Below, piece by piece: positions 1 to 11,740 of a DNA stretch of 64,000 bases (position 1 is its first letter; each line of letters opens with the position of its first letter). This DNA comes from Eulemur rufifrons (lineage: Eukaryota > Chordata > Mammalia > Primates > Lemuridae): assembly GCF_041146395.1 (NCBI RefSeq), contig NC_091000.1, forward strand, positions 11,298,501 to 11,362,500. Direction: 5' to 3'. The notes under the pieces were generated by a model. The model saw only the letters and a program-made list of their open reading frames with translations. It was not told the origin of the DNA and made no database searches. The position numbers and the translations under genes are program-made.

Positions 1-3000
1 GCTGAGGAACAGTCACAGCAGCTGAACCCAGGGTCTGAGCACATCACTTCGGCAGGGATCAGTAGAACAATGGACACAGGAAAGATGTGGAACATTTCCA
101 TGGGAATTGCTAGGACACAAGCTGTTATTTTGCTGGCATCTTTGAAGTCTATAAAAATATAATTCTGGATCTATCCCAAGAAGGGTCTGATGCAAAGACA
201 AACACATCAAGAATGCTAGATGCCATTTCCTCTTAAGTAGCTGTCTCTTCTTGGGGAGGGTGAAGGGAAGTATCTGCCATGGTCTTTGCTGGTGGTCTTC
301 GCCAGTTGCACGGTCTTATAGAAGTTATGGTTTTGTTCAGGAGAGTCAATTTCTCTCTGCCAGACTGCTACAGAAAGCTATTTTCCTTCAATGTATTGCT
401 TCAGACAGTCTACAAATACAGTGTTTATTACATGACTTCTTCTATCTTCAGTGTTTATACTGCAAGTGAATTTTTTTTAGTGCCCTGACTTGTGAGTTGG
501 TTGTTATTGTTTTCCTTTTTCAGTAAGAGTCTTTATGCCAAGAAAAAATGTTTTAATTACCAATAAAAAGAAAGGGGATCCTAGCCTATGAACCTGAATG
601 TTAAGATGCTTTTTCAGACGGGGGCAATTGGAAACTCTTGTAATATGGAGATTAGACATTCTGTCTCCAGCACAGAACAGGGCTGGCATCCGCTGAACAG
701 GCAACTGCTTGCCTGCCTGCCTGCCTTCCCCGGTCCAGATAAAGGCCCAGAAGGAGCAGCTGCCAGCCAGGAGGAATGTGAGAAAATAGGAAATTGATTT
801 GAAATAGAATAGGGAAAAAGGCACAAGAATGAATTAAGAATTTTCAAATATTCCCTTTTTAGGCATATGTAGTTGCCGCCTCTGCAGAGGAAGGTGATCT
901 GTAGTTATTCTCTTGTGAGAGTGAACAGACAGCAAACTCACAGTTAGTAATACATGAGAAGGACCCGAAGTTGGTTTATTTCTTCATAATTGGAAGAAAA
1001 TTGAATATGGGTTTGTATTTTACTCTTTGGAAAGACCCCTTGATTCTTTAGAAATAAAAAAAAGTGGAGTATTACAAAAATTCCAATTCTAGGCATAGGA
1101 AAAGCAGATTTTTTTTCATGCTAGGTACAATGATATTAATTAAATTTCACATTAACCGGAGGGGGCTGGGCAGCTTCATGTTTGTGAAGGTCACAGGGAT
1201 TCTCATTTTTGATTGGCAGCAGTTCTTTTTGCTTTAACAGATGCGTATAGGTGCATCATAATGTCTCTCTCTACTCCTTTGCTTAAAGGGGTATGAGGAG
1301 GAGTCATGTTAACAATATTTAGGATCAGTAATAAGTAGGGGAGATGTTTCCCTTATACAAATAGACACAGTTCCAGGTACATAACCCTATGAGTATTACA
1401 GCCTGAGAGAGAATGTGATCCCCCCATGGCGGGAGGGGCATTTTCACAGAGACTGCAGCTTTGTCCGTCTTTGGGTCATCCTCAGAAGCCACCTTGTGTG
1501 AAGGCCCGGGTTGAGCAGTGGGCTCCACGTCCTTTTTAGTTTCTCACATTTGGTGATGCTGTGTGATCTCTTCAGGTGGGAAACTGGTGGACGTGCTCTA
1601 ACTACACGTACCAAGAGCCTCCTATTTGTAGAACACCTTCTTTGAAGTTGTGGAGAGGACACAGAGTCATTAGAAGACAGAGACGTTGCAAAAATACGTA
1701 CAACTTAGGTAGGAAGAATAAACACACATGATATGGCTGTGGTTAGATCCTTGCCACCAACAACATAGTAACACACATAGGATAATAAAGCTCATACACA
1801 CCTTGTTACCTCCCTTGGCTTCTAAAATATCACCAATGTTATTCTCATGAAGGAAAGAACTTCTCACCTCTTCTATGCACTGGAACGTGACTACTATCTT
1901 AACACATGGAATGTTAACATATGGAGTAGAATAAAGACAAAAATAGCTGTTTTCTAAATCATATCTGCATTAAGAAGTTAACATTTGGAAATGGCTGAGT
2001 GAGCTTCTTTAATTCATTCTTCAAAATAAACAGAACCCTGATCTGTAAATTTATAGTGGATAGACAGGCAACAAAACAATCAGGAGGGCAGGAAACCAAA
2101 GTGGAAAAGAAAAAAAAAAACCTTAAGAAAACAAGTGAATTTAAGTATACAGTAACTGAAAACAATTATCCTAAGACATTAAAGAAATTGGAAGGTTTCC
2201 TGATTTCTAGAGAATTTACAGAGAAGTAGAGAAATCCCTGAAGAGTGAGCTGTTATGTTTCTTAACTCCTTTTGTTTCAATGTGCAAATGATTGAAGCTA
2301 TTTTATTTCTTTTAGCTTCTTTTATTCTGCAGTGAGTCCATCTTGTCATCGGTTGCAGTGATGGTTATTTAAGTAATCCAAGGTGTGGACATCAAGATAC
2401 ATGTTTGTCTGAATTTCAGCCATGAATTTTCCTAACATTGATTATAAAACTACATGTTTTTATTAGTTGTTGGAAATAATTACCAAGCAATAGAATAAGC
2501 TTTTTATGGCACAGATGCCTAGAAATAATTTAGGACCCTTTTCACTAATCATAAATTGCTGTTAATCACCACCTAATCAAACTGCTCTTTTCCAGTTAGA
2601 AAATTCCTCATTCTAACATCCTTCTGAAACTCAGCCAGAAATACCTTGAAGGTGAATTTACCCAACATCCACTGTGGAATACAACCAAAAAAAAAGATGC
2701 AGTTATACAACATAGATTTGTACCTAACTCTGAGAGCCTTTCTGCTTATACTGGCTGCTTATATCATCTGAATTAAAGCTATTTTAGACTCTGTAGTTAA
2801 AGTGACATAGTGATATATTGTTCTAATGAGTAATATTATGAAATTAATTCTAAAATACTCTAACTTGTTCTGCCTTAATCTTTAAAATTCATTTGAATGA
2901 TCACATTGTGCAAACCTTTTGTTGAAAATCTTACAAAGACCTTTGGCCAAAAATAACATAGTTCTACATATTTTCACAGTGGTTTCTATTGCAGTCAAAT

Positions 3001-3555
3001 TGCCACCAAGGATGATAGGCTCTGAAACATCTGTATAGTCTGGTGTCATAATCTTCACCTGGACACTTGCCTTGGTGGTCAGGATCTTTTGTTTGCCATA
3101 GCCTCGGGAGTTATGTTCACCTTGCTTAGCATTAGTTAAATAGATGCCCTTATTTTGCCTTTCAGTGACTCTAGATCTTTTGAAGGACCTAATTTCCTCT
3201 GCACTAGTCTTTTTCCTGAGAGAAAGAGACTGTCCTGAAGTTTGCCATTACTCAGAAGCTGAAAGCTCCCAGGACTAGACACGTAACAGGGGCTTTCCTT
3301 TCCTGACAGCCTCTGTCTCTGTCCTTCGCTATATCCCTTCGCCTCTCTTTTTAGAGAACTCACTTCTTCTCGTATAGTACTTAATGTGGACCTTTGTATG
3401 ATTTCCGTTAAGCTGCTGAAGTTGCCCCTAGCAAGACCCTAAGCACACTTGCTTTATACAAACTGAGACAGACCCTAGGTAGAAATTTGCCTAAAAGAAT
3501 CAGTGTATTTTTCCTGCAGAGTGTTTTCAATAATGGAAATACAGTTTTCTACCTT
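1..3555. other. Unique AT-rich non-coding DNA, left flank
   Basis: No gene, RNA gene or clear transposon is seen. Open frames here are short (106 codons at most) and lack any recognisable domain. The stretch lies upstream of the CpG island if the gene is read to the right. A faint tandem of CTGC units sits at about 710-726. Ancient repeats too decayed to recognise by eye may be present. Confidence 0.6.
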
Positions 3556-3655
3556 AGTTTTAAACTAGTGTTGCCCTGTGAGGATTAAAGAAGGCATTTC
3601 AAGTGAAAGTACCTAAGTGCTTAAGGCACATAATAGGCACTCAATAAATGTAAGT
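3556..3655 (+). repeat. MIR/L2-type 3' tail fragment
   Basis: The segment reads 'GAGGATTAAAGAAGGCATTT' followed by a GTGCTTAAGGCACATAATAGG block and ends in CACTCAATAAATG. This is the classic order of the MIR 3' half (GAGGATTAAATGAGATAA..., AGTGCCTGGCACATAGTAGG, CTCAATAAATG). L2 shares the last block, so the family split between MIR and L2 is not certain. Confidence 0.7.
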
Positions 3656-3699
3656 GGAATTCAAATCTAGAAACTTTGAAGAAAAAAATTGGTTTGTAC

Positions 3700-4160
3700 A
3701 CTCCCTGCCTCCATTTCCCCATCATCCACTTGCTTTTTAACGCCCATTAAATCTGGCATTCACCCCATTACTCTGCTAGAGATTATTCTCCTTTGGACCA
3801 CAAATTGCTTCTTCCTGCCAATTTCGAGACTTTTCTTCAATCATCCCAAGAATTAATCTGTGACGTGGAGCTTTGTTAACCATCACCCACTCCATTCCCT
3901 GTCCCAGTTCTTGAACTCCCTCCCCTGGGGCGTATCTGTGGCGTCACACTGCTGAATCTCTCCAGTTTCCTAGATGGTGCTGTCTGTCTCCCTGGTGGCT
4001 GAACTTCCTCTTTGTGACCTCTGCATGTAAGCATTCCCCAAGAATCAGGCTCAGTCCTTAGTCCTCAGCTTTCTTAGTTTCCTCATTGCCTCTGGGCTCT
4101 CCTCTACCACTCGTTAATCTCACTTCTTGGCAAGGGGGCAGTAATCTGCATCGCAGCCCA
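3700..4160 (+). mobile_element. LINE L2 fragment (ORF2 region, sense)
   Basis: The pyrimidine-rich stretch contains remnants in the right order of L2 reverse-transcriptase coding sequence: a 'CATTCACCCCATTACTCTGC' block, a 'GTTAACCATCACCCACTCCA' block (cf. GTTGACCACTCCCTCC), and 'CAGGCTCAGTCCTTAGTCCT' (cf. CAGGGCTCAGTCCTTGGTCC). It is heavily diverged and has no open frame. Assignment rests on remembered L2 consensus, not an alignment. Confidence 0.6.
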
Positions 4161-4945
4161 CACCCCCTTTCCTTCTGCCGACTCCTTGTGGGCACGTTTA
4201 AATAGAGAAATCCGATGAAATGTTCGCTTCACTCCCTTTCCTTTCTCTCATTCATTTATCTTATGTAGAACTTTCTTCTCTTCCTGGGCCTAGATCTCTG
4301 GATCTAGAGCCTGATAACCCAGAGTTCATGGTTCTCAGCCCCCCACACCCCAGTCCTGCAGAGGAAGTTCAGAGAAGAGCCATTAAGATGATGAAAGAGG
4401 TGTAAGATAGATCTGTGAGGAAATGGTAAAATAATAATGATAACTGAGTTTAGCATGACAGTGTCCATTTTAAGGGAAAATTTAAGATAATCAAGTATAT
4501 GAAGGGCCCTCATTGAGAAAATGGTGACCAGCTCCTCCTCCTTTCTACTGAAAACTGAGAGATACTATTTAGACATAAATTGTAGCTTTAGAGGTTTAAG
4601 TTAGAGACTCTCAAGATAGAATTGCCCTCAGCAAACAATGTGAAACATTGTAATATATTACTTAGAATGGATATGACAAGGTAGGGCTTTTTTTTTTTTT
4701 TTTAAACAAATAAATTCTTCTGTGTGTGTTGTGATGTAGATGGCATAATATCTGAGAAGGATCTGGGAGAGTATCACCAAATCAGATCATGTGTTAAATT
4801 CATGTCCAGTTTTATAATCCTGTGATTTTATAATGAAAAAGTATATATTTATAGGTTTTTACAAATAGTGACCTTGAACTATCAATGGTGCTAGATGCCA
4901 TTAGGTCACACTGTTTTGCCCTTGAAAAGTTTACGCTAGGATATG
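4161..4945. other. Non-coding DNA, nothing recognised
   Basis: Apart from a T-run at about 4688-4704 I see no gene or repeat family. The short open frames at 4220-4405 (+) and 4304-4513 (-) have no recognisable features. Confidence 0.5.
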
Positions 4946-4986
4946 GATGTGTGTGTGCATACGCGTGTGTGTGTCTGTGTGTGTGT

Positions 4987-5018
<32 letters not shown>
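4946..5018 (+). repeat. Compound microsatellite (GT)n then (GA)n
   Basis: An interrupted GT tract with a short ATACGCG interruption passes directly into GAGAGACAGAGAGAGA. Overlapping open frames on both strands here are translations of the dinucleotide repeat (Ser-Leu, His-Thr, Glu-Arg alternations) and are not genes. Confidence 0.95.
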
Positions 5019-5179
5019 CCTCTCGCGTGCGCCAGGCAAGCAGAGACACACAGAGAGAAAACCAACAATTACATAATAGTGTGATAAATACAAATGATTG
5101 CATCATTTTAATTAGCAAGCATTTTCTTCAATCTGGACTATTCATTTCCAGTGATCTATGCAGTCACCTGTCCCCAAAC

Positions 5180-5450
5180 CAGTATTTATTTAGTGTCTCC
5201 TTTGTGCATGACACGATGCTAAATGAAATGGTCCCTACCCTCATATGTCTATGGTCTGGAAAGAGTTACACCCAAGTCGACAGGTAGCAGAATATAGTGT
5301 ATGCATATTAGAAAGGGATATTTACAGAGTTTGATGGGAACACAAAAGAGGGGCCCTCAAACTATTCTTGGTGAACCAGGAAAGGCTAAATGGAGGAGCT
5401 GACTCTTAAGCCAAGTTATGAACGAGCAGAAATTGGCCAGGTCAAAAGCA
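5180..5450 (-). mobile_element. LINE L2 3'-end fragment (antisense)
   Basis: On the + strand it reads TATTTATTTAGTGTCTCCTTTG, ...GATGCTAAATGAAATGGTCCCTACCCTCAT..., then GGAGCTGACTCTTAAGCCAAG. This is the reverse complement of the L2 3' end (tail, 'stop/start' summary block, then upstream sequence), so the element lies on the minus strand. Confidence 0.7.
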
Positions 5451-6125
5451 GACATACTAAGCGTATACGTACATCCAGCCAACCTGACATATAAAAATAT
5501 GTGCATACTCATAATTTATGTTCACAAAACAAAAAATCATTAAAAACATTTTCTATGTAACTGTCATGAGAACACTTGAAATTAATATATTATTGATTAT
5601 CCAGATTTGTCAATGAATACACTAAATACAATATTTGCAAAAACATCTTAAGACATATGGGTTCTTTTGAAATTTTTGATATTATAAATTAAAATTTAAA
5701 AAGGGTTAATAAAAAAATGTGTGTGATTTCCACATTCTGTCCACTGCCTAAAGGATTTGACTGTGCATAGCTATTGCTACCATAGACAACTTACCCACCT
5801 GACAACATCACTTCACTAGTCATCAATGAATAATTCCTGGTGTCTAAACAAACAAAACAAAGTACTTATAGTAATATTTTTAATGTTAAAAATATACTGC
5901 TTAGCTTTTTGACATGTAACTGAAAATGGTTTTTGAGAACCAACACAAGTATTCTGAGGCTGGGTGAATGGAATGATGGTTGGAAACGAATAGTTCAATT
6001 TGAAGAAATTGTGACATATTTGAGACAATTCAATCATTTTTATTTATCACATTTACATTTTTTAACTTGAACTGTCGAAGTATACATTTAAAATACACCC
6101 TCAAATGTATTCCTATTTTCAAAAC
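5451..6125. other. AT-rich unique DNA
   Basis: No gene or recognisable repeat. Strongly AT-rich. Confidence 0.5.
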
Positions 6126-6780
6126 CTAAAAATAAGGTGGACCCCAATAAGTTGCCAAGCATAGACAAACACTGCCATCCCTGGGTGGGCCTAGGAATTA
6201 GTCTTGCTGCCTGCAGACCCTGCATCCGGTGTGCCAGGGAGGAGCAGCACTCCCTCTGGTTTGGCCACTCCTGTCCTTCCCCAGTCATGGAGGTTACTGA
6301 TAGAAGGAGGTTACTGATAGAAGGAGGCTTCTGTATACTTCTCTGTGCTGTCTACTGCCTTCTAACGTTGCCTTTGGACACCTGGTGGCTTGACTTGGGC
6401 CCTCAGCTCGTGCTATGCACTTAGTTCCTGGTGTCGGTACCCCCAGCTGACTCTTACTGGCCATCTGGATTTCTCCTAAAGCTCTGCCCTTCTGCCCCTG
6501 TCCTGCTCTCACCACCCGGGTAGGAATAATGTCCCTTCCTTATCCCCTTCTCTCCTACTTGGGCAGTTGCCAGGACAGGGCTGAAGCTCACTGAGCCTTT
6601 TGGATATAGTGCTTTGCTTGATTGCCCCCTGCAAGGAGTCCAGACCTCATCACACACACCCAGATCCTGCTTCCTCCTCCTCCCTGCCTGCCCAGGCTGT
6701 GGAAAACCCAGCAGGCTCTTGCCCAAGGTCATCTGAATTAGGACAAAAATAAGGACCAGTTCTCTTGGCACACAACAAAC
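6126..6780. other. GC-richer unassigned block with a 17-bp tandem duplication
   Basis: This block is visibly richer in G and C than its flanks and keeps several open frames of 66-105 codons on both strands, none with a recognisable domain. It contains a direct tandem duplication of a 17-base unit (AGGTTACTGATAGAAGG) at 6291-6324. It may be an old LTR or other repeat that I could not place, or a diverged exon or pseudogene. No splice-site pair supports an exon. Confidence 0.4.
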
Positions 6781-7784
6781 GTGACTGGATATGTAAAGAA
6801 AGAGTCTTAGGTCTTCTTCACCATCTATCAGATTTCACAAAGCATTTGTTTTTTGGCGAAATAATTTAACACCTTTAAAAATAAGAAGAGAACTCACCTT
6901 TTAGAAATGATTTCATATGTGGGTCATTTCAGATAGCTGTGAAATAAATATGTATACTGTAGGTGGATTTTTCTGTAGGATAAATCAAAAAAAGGATCAC
7001 CTGGATTTTATACTAGCCGTCTAGGTTTACTGTAGACATCTGTGAAAAATTATGAGTTGGCCTTTAACATAAGACTTTGTTTTTAAACCTTTATTTCTGT
7101 TCCAGTATAAATGATAACTGAACTTTATTGGACAAAGGACCCAGAAATAGGGTTTTAAATAGTTTTATGTCTACTTATAGCAGAGTCCACATAGCTTTTA
7201 GAAAGTTATGTGCTACTGACAGAATAACACGTTGCAAAACGTAAGATAAAATCTAAAATTTTATTCACACAATTTAACGAAAGTAATTGTACAATTATTA
7301 TTATCAGTTGACATCAGGGCACTGTAATTTGATAACAAATGGTCTCTTTGACATATTTAGTTTAAAAAATATTTATAAATACAGGTATAATTTTTAACAT
7401 AGTCTGTCTAAACAAACTAGATTCTAGAATGATAGACATTAACCTATGACAATCCCTAGATCAGGTTTTTAGAAATGCTTATTAGCCACCTCATTCCTCT
7501 ATAAGATTCCAGCTTGCAGAGCATGCTAATATTGGCACCATTTGTTACCTTAGCTCTTGAGGTGACTTCAAAACCCAGGAGAAATCAGGTGTCATGCTTC
7601 TTTTCTCTCCCTCTCAAATTCATAAATTATCAATTTTTAAAATGGAATATTATGTTTTCAAATCTTTGCTGTGGCTTATCCTGATAAATTTGAATTTAGA
7701 AAGTGAACTACACTTCTAATAACCAGTTTTAACTACAGCATTGATACGATTTAAATATTTAATAAAATGTTTATGTGTCAGGCT
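6781..7784. other. AT-rich unique DNA
   Basis: No coding potential and no repeat family recognised. Confidence 0.5.
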
Positions 7785-7965
7785 CAGGATCCATCAAACC
7801 TGGGACTGAGTTTTGGCCCTGGCACTCTGTAACTAGATGGGCACATTCTTAACTTCTTTAAGCTCCAGTTTCCTCATCTGTAAAATGGGATAATATTACT
7901 TTCTCATGGTAATGTTATTTAATTCTCGTAGAATTAAACAAAAATGGCATGTGTCAAATGTTCAA
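7785..7965 (+). repeat. MIR SINE (sense)
   Basis: The MIR core order is clear: 'CTGGGACTGAGTTTTGGCCC', a CTCTGTAACTAGATGGGC block, TTAACTTCTTTAAGCTCCAG, then TTTCCTCATCTGTAAAATGG and GATAATATTA. The match to TTTCCTCATCTGTAAAATGG is essentially exact. Confidence 0.9.
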
Positions 7966-10559
7966 TATAATGTATGTTCAGTATATGTTCAGTATAATGC
8001 CAGTCATTATATGAGGTGCTCAGTGTTAGCTTTCATGATAGTCATGTATTTAGTATAGCTATGAGTGTTTGATTTTGATTTTGTGTTAGCATCTCTGACA
8101 ATATGGATTTGGCGCTTGATAATTAGGAAGAATAATCATCTCAGTTTTGGTTACACTCTGAATTTTCTTCAAGCTTTTTGTCCTAAGCAGAGAGAAGTCA
8201 GAAGTACTCTTAATAGGAAGCTAAGCTGGTACCAGTTTGAAGTCATAGCTCGTTCATAGACTTTTTTTTTTTTTTAAATACAATTTGCTTTGATTTGGTT
8301 TGGTTCATGCATTTTTAAAAATCTTCCTTGTGGTATACAGTCATTAGGATTTTATGCCTAAAGATCTGAATTCAGTTATAAGTAAAATTCATTTCATACT
8401 GCAAGTATGATTTCATGTGGTTATTCATTCACAACATGAAATAGCCACATAATTCAACATATTTGATAGTGTCTGCTCACGGAACTGCAGGGAATTCTGC
8501 AGCTCTTAGACAAGAAATGCTTAGGTGATAGAAGGCAGTATCCATAATGCTAATTATTCCCAATGTCATTGATATGGCAAACTGTAGTAAAAGAAAACAG
8601 AAGTTGCAAGTGTGCCTTATTACGTGTTTCCGTGGAACTCTTTGGTGGGTGGCTGTATTTAAAAGATGGCAGTGATTTAACGTGTGGATGGGTGTGGCCC
8701 CAAAACTGAGTGTCTTTTCTTGGGAAGATATACCCAGAAACCGTCCTTCACTTTTCAGCAGTGGAAACTGTTTAAAACCATCTCTCTTCCTCTGCCTTTT
8801 TCCTCTGGGCTGCTACTGTTGCCGCTCAGCTTTGTTCAAAGTAAATCCTTGATTATTCTCAAGGGATATTGTCTTTGTCCAATTTAAAAATACATAATTA
8901 GTTTTGTATTCAGAAAACATAAACTAGCTATACATGTAGAATATTCCAATATAGTCAAATACAAAAATTTGCCTAACCTGTATCTGATATTTATAGATGG
9001 GCATTGTCTAATTAGCATTCTAAATGGGAATTTTAATAAATGCTATCAATCAGTGACCAATTTACATAGCATTTATCTGGGGAAATGAGCATGCCAAGTA
9101 TCAGTCTTCTTGAGATTCATCTTGACCCAGTGATTTATCTAAGATCTTAAAAACCTTTCATTCCTCCATTAGAGTGTTCATCTTTCTGGGTTCTAATGTG
9201 GTAGTCCAAATCCTGATCTACTAAGTTGTGGTTGTCAAAAATCACAAATCAAGGGGTACATTTCTGAAGTGTAGACAAGTCACTTGGTCCTGGCAGATTT
9301 TAACTTTGCAATGTTCTGCCTGTTTAATTCTTCTAAGATTCCAATTGAACAACACCTTCATATTCTGTCCTAAATAATTATGTAGTGTTTATTTGCAATT
9401 ACTTTAGGCCTCCCCCACCCCCAAAGAGTCACAGGCATTACAGCAATCCGTGAAATGATCCTTTTCAAAATATTATGACTTGGGAAGATATTTGTTTAAG
9501 AGCTTAGAAGTCTCTCGGTGCCCCACAAAATATCTATTGTTCTATTTTTTGACCCAATTTTACTAAAGAGAACGAATCTCAAAACCCTGAAATAACTTTG
9601 AAATTTAGACTATATCAAAGGAATGTCTAAATTTTAAGTAATTGCTATGCGTTTCAATAATTTCTATGATATCTTAATAATGTCACAATTAAAGGATGAA
9701 TACATTGATCACTAAGGGAAGAATTGACAGGCTGGTTGTGATAATCATGTTATAATAGTGGGTTTGTGAGTCACGGTGTTAGAAGATCCAGAGTTATTGA
9801 AAGAAAGGAACACTAAGGTGTAGAGCCTTTGCTTAAACCCTGAGTAGCATCAGATAGCTCCAGGTATGATGATGGATGAAGGTAATGGAAACTGAGGTGG
9901 AAAAGTAGCCACAAAGAGGTAGAAGAGCTGTATTTATATTCTTGTAGCATTGGATATAAAAAGTGACAGAAGTCATGGTAAAGGTAATATGCTAAAGAAG
10001 ATAAAGAAATTACTGTTATTGTTGCATCATGGGAATGAGTAAAGAATTTAGTCTTCACCTGAGGAAAGAGGGTAGGGGAAAAGAGAAATTCTAATTGTAA
10101 TCTTCTCATCTTATTGATAAACGAAGAGAGAACACTAACCCTTCCTTTCTTAAAGTAATTAATTTTTTGGTTTAAGTCTATATTTAGAAGATAGTTAAAA
10201 TGTGGAATGAGAGCTGATAAAGATATGTTGATTGATATTAGCGTTGTGATGTAAAGTGTTTCTTGTTGTTTATCTATAAAAATACTTGAAGGGTTTGGAG
10301 GAATTGGAAGAAAACACCGGTGAAGCTAAAAATCATGAACATTCAGTCATTCAAGTCTAAGTCTCAGTTTAATGGAGGAAGAAGCTGAAGGGGATGGAAT
10401 GTTCTAGAAGAAAGAAAAATTAAAGGAAAGAGGGACAGTGGACTGGAGGCAATACAAAAATAATAGGGGATCCGGAGTGGGAAAGACAATTTTTTAATAA
10501 AAATTTAAGTGTTGCAATATCGAAGTATCTTTTATTAAACAGGAAAGCTAGTTAGAACC
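7966..10559. other. Unique AT-rich non-coding DNA upstream of the CpG island
   Basis: No gene or recognised interspersed repeat. A T-run lies at 8263-8275. The longest open frame (9813-10109, minus, 98 codons) has no recognisable feature and starts in ordinary AT-rich sequence. Base composition changes abruptly to GC-rich at about 10,570. Confidence 0.55.
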
Positions 10560-11193
10560 CCACTTAGCTATTCCAGGTCGGGGCTGTCCGGTCCTGGCGC
10601 ATCATTTAGAGTAGCTCAGCCACTTGAACACACGCTTCCAGCCCCGGGGACCCGCTTCTCTCCCTGGGGTGCAGACCGAGTGGTCGGCGTTGATGGAGGT
10701 CCGCGACTGCGGCGAGGACGAGGGCGCAGAGCAGCCCCCGCCCCGGCCGAGTTTTTCCAGGGGCCGATGAAGCCGCGGAGCCGAGGCAGCCGAGGCCGAG
10801 GGACGAGCGCGTGCTGAGACCGTCCCCGCCGCGCCGGCAAGCGACACCCGCGCCCACGCCGCGGACGCCCGCTGCCGCCGGCCGGGCCCTGCCGCCGCCC
10901 CCGCCCCGAGGTACCGCTGCCCACCCGCCGGGGCGCCGCGTCCCGGGAGCGCGGGCACTGAGTTTGGCGGAGCCGCGGGGAGCGCGGCCGGCGCTCTCAC
11001 TGGGATTAAGTAAACAGCTCAGCCGGGCGACGCATGAATGGTGGCGGATCAGGGGTCGGGATTCATTCATGTGTTGGGAAGGAGATTCTTTTGTGAGCAC
11101 AGGAAAGTAGTGCTACCAGAGAAAACCTATTTTGAAAAATCTACATTAGCCTGGAAAACCACATTAGCGAATATTGATGTTTTATGGTCTGCT

Positions 11194-11238
11194 TGTGTGT
11201 GTGCGCGCGTGTGTGTGTGCGTGTGTGTATGTGTGTGC
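11194..11238 (+). repeat. (GT)n microsatellite inside the CpG island
   Basis: An imperfect GT/GC/GT tract (TGTGTGTGCGCGCGTGTGTG...) followed by GTATGTGTGTGCAG. It separates the two GC lobes. It could adopt Z-DNA because it alternates purine and pyrimidine. Confidence 0.95.
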
Positions 11239-11398
11239 AGGGGTGGATACCTCCTATCGGGGTCTTTAAAGCATGCCGGAGAGCAGTTTCCAGAGCAGTT
11301 TCCACACTCCTCGACTGGGGCATGGCTGTTCAAATGCCCCAGGCCGCGAGTGTGGAGCGGGGAGAGGGGGTCGGGCGGCGGCGGCCGGGCCGGGCGGC

Positions 11399-11429
11399 GG
11401 GGATGGCGGGGATGGCGGGGATGGCGGGG
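11399..11429 (+). repeat. G-quadruplex-forming minisatellite, 9-bp unit GGGGATGGC
   Basis: Four GGGG runs at 11399-11402, 11408-11411, 11417-11420 and 11426-11429 are separated by identical five-base ATGGC loops. This fits the canonical G3+N1-7 quadruplex pattern on the + strand. If it lies in a transcript it would be a 5'-UTR or promoter-proximal quadruplex. Confidence 0.85.
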
Positions 11430-11499
11430 CGGCGGCGGCCCGGCCCGGCGCGAAGGGGTTAAGCGTCGCCGCCGCCCCCTCGGCGGCCGGGTGTAAACA

Positions 11500-11645
11500 G
11501 AGGAGCCTCAGCCTATCATGTCTGGCTGCCGCTCGCAGCCCGAGCCCCGAGCCCGGCGCTGTAACATGATACGCTCCAGACCGAGGCAACTTGGCAGCGC
11601 CGGGCTCGGCTCCGCACGGCCACAGCGAGGGCGCGCCGCGGCAAG
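11500..11645 (+). other. Candidate first exon ending at a splice donor (speculative)
   Basis: An ATG at 11518 (weak context) and an in-frame second ATG at 11566 (A at -3) open a frame that has no stop up to a donor-like CGGCAAG/GTGGGTGACC junction at 11645/11646. The frame would give about 43 Arg-, Gly- and Ala-rich residues. Stop-free frames are expected by chance in such GC-rich DNA, so this may equally be a non-coding 5' exon. The 5' limit is arbitrary because no transcription start can be located from sequence. Confidence 0.25.
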
Positions 11646-11722
11646 GTGGGTGACCGGCGGCGGCGGCGGCCTGGGGCGGGCGGCGGAGCGCGGCTCCCCG
11701 GGCGGCTCCCGGCGCGGCTGGA

Positions 11723-11740
11723 TCGCTCGCTCGCTCGCTC
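11723..11740 (+). repeat. (CGCT)n tetranucleotide tract
   Basis: Four tandem CGCT units (GATCGCTCGCTCGCTCGCTC) within the right GC lobe, just downstream of the donor-like site at 11646. Confidence 0.9.

Noticed and set aside
4812..5287. Frames of 60-114 codons around 5 kb
   Set aside because: They read through the GT/GA microsatellite and have no other feature.
10602..11100. Open frames of 102-164 codons on the minus strand in the left CpG-island lobe
   Set aside because: Three overlapping frames are open at once, as expected from GC-rich stop-poor DNA. Compositions are Arg/Ala/Gly/Pro-dominated and no domain is recognisable.
11038..11496. 152-codon plus-strand frame across the GT repeat and the G-quadruplex repeat
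   Set aside because: It translates a microsatellite (Val/Cys alternation) and a minisatellite (Gly-Trp-Arg), with no recognisable domain.
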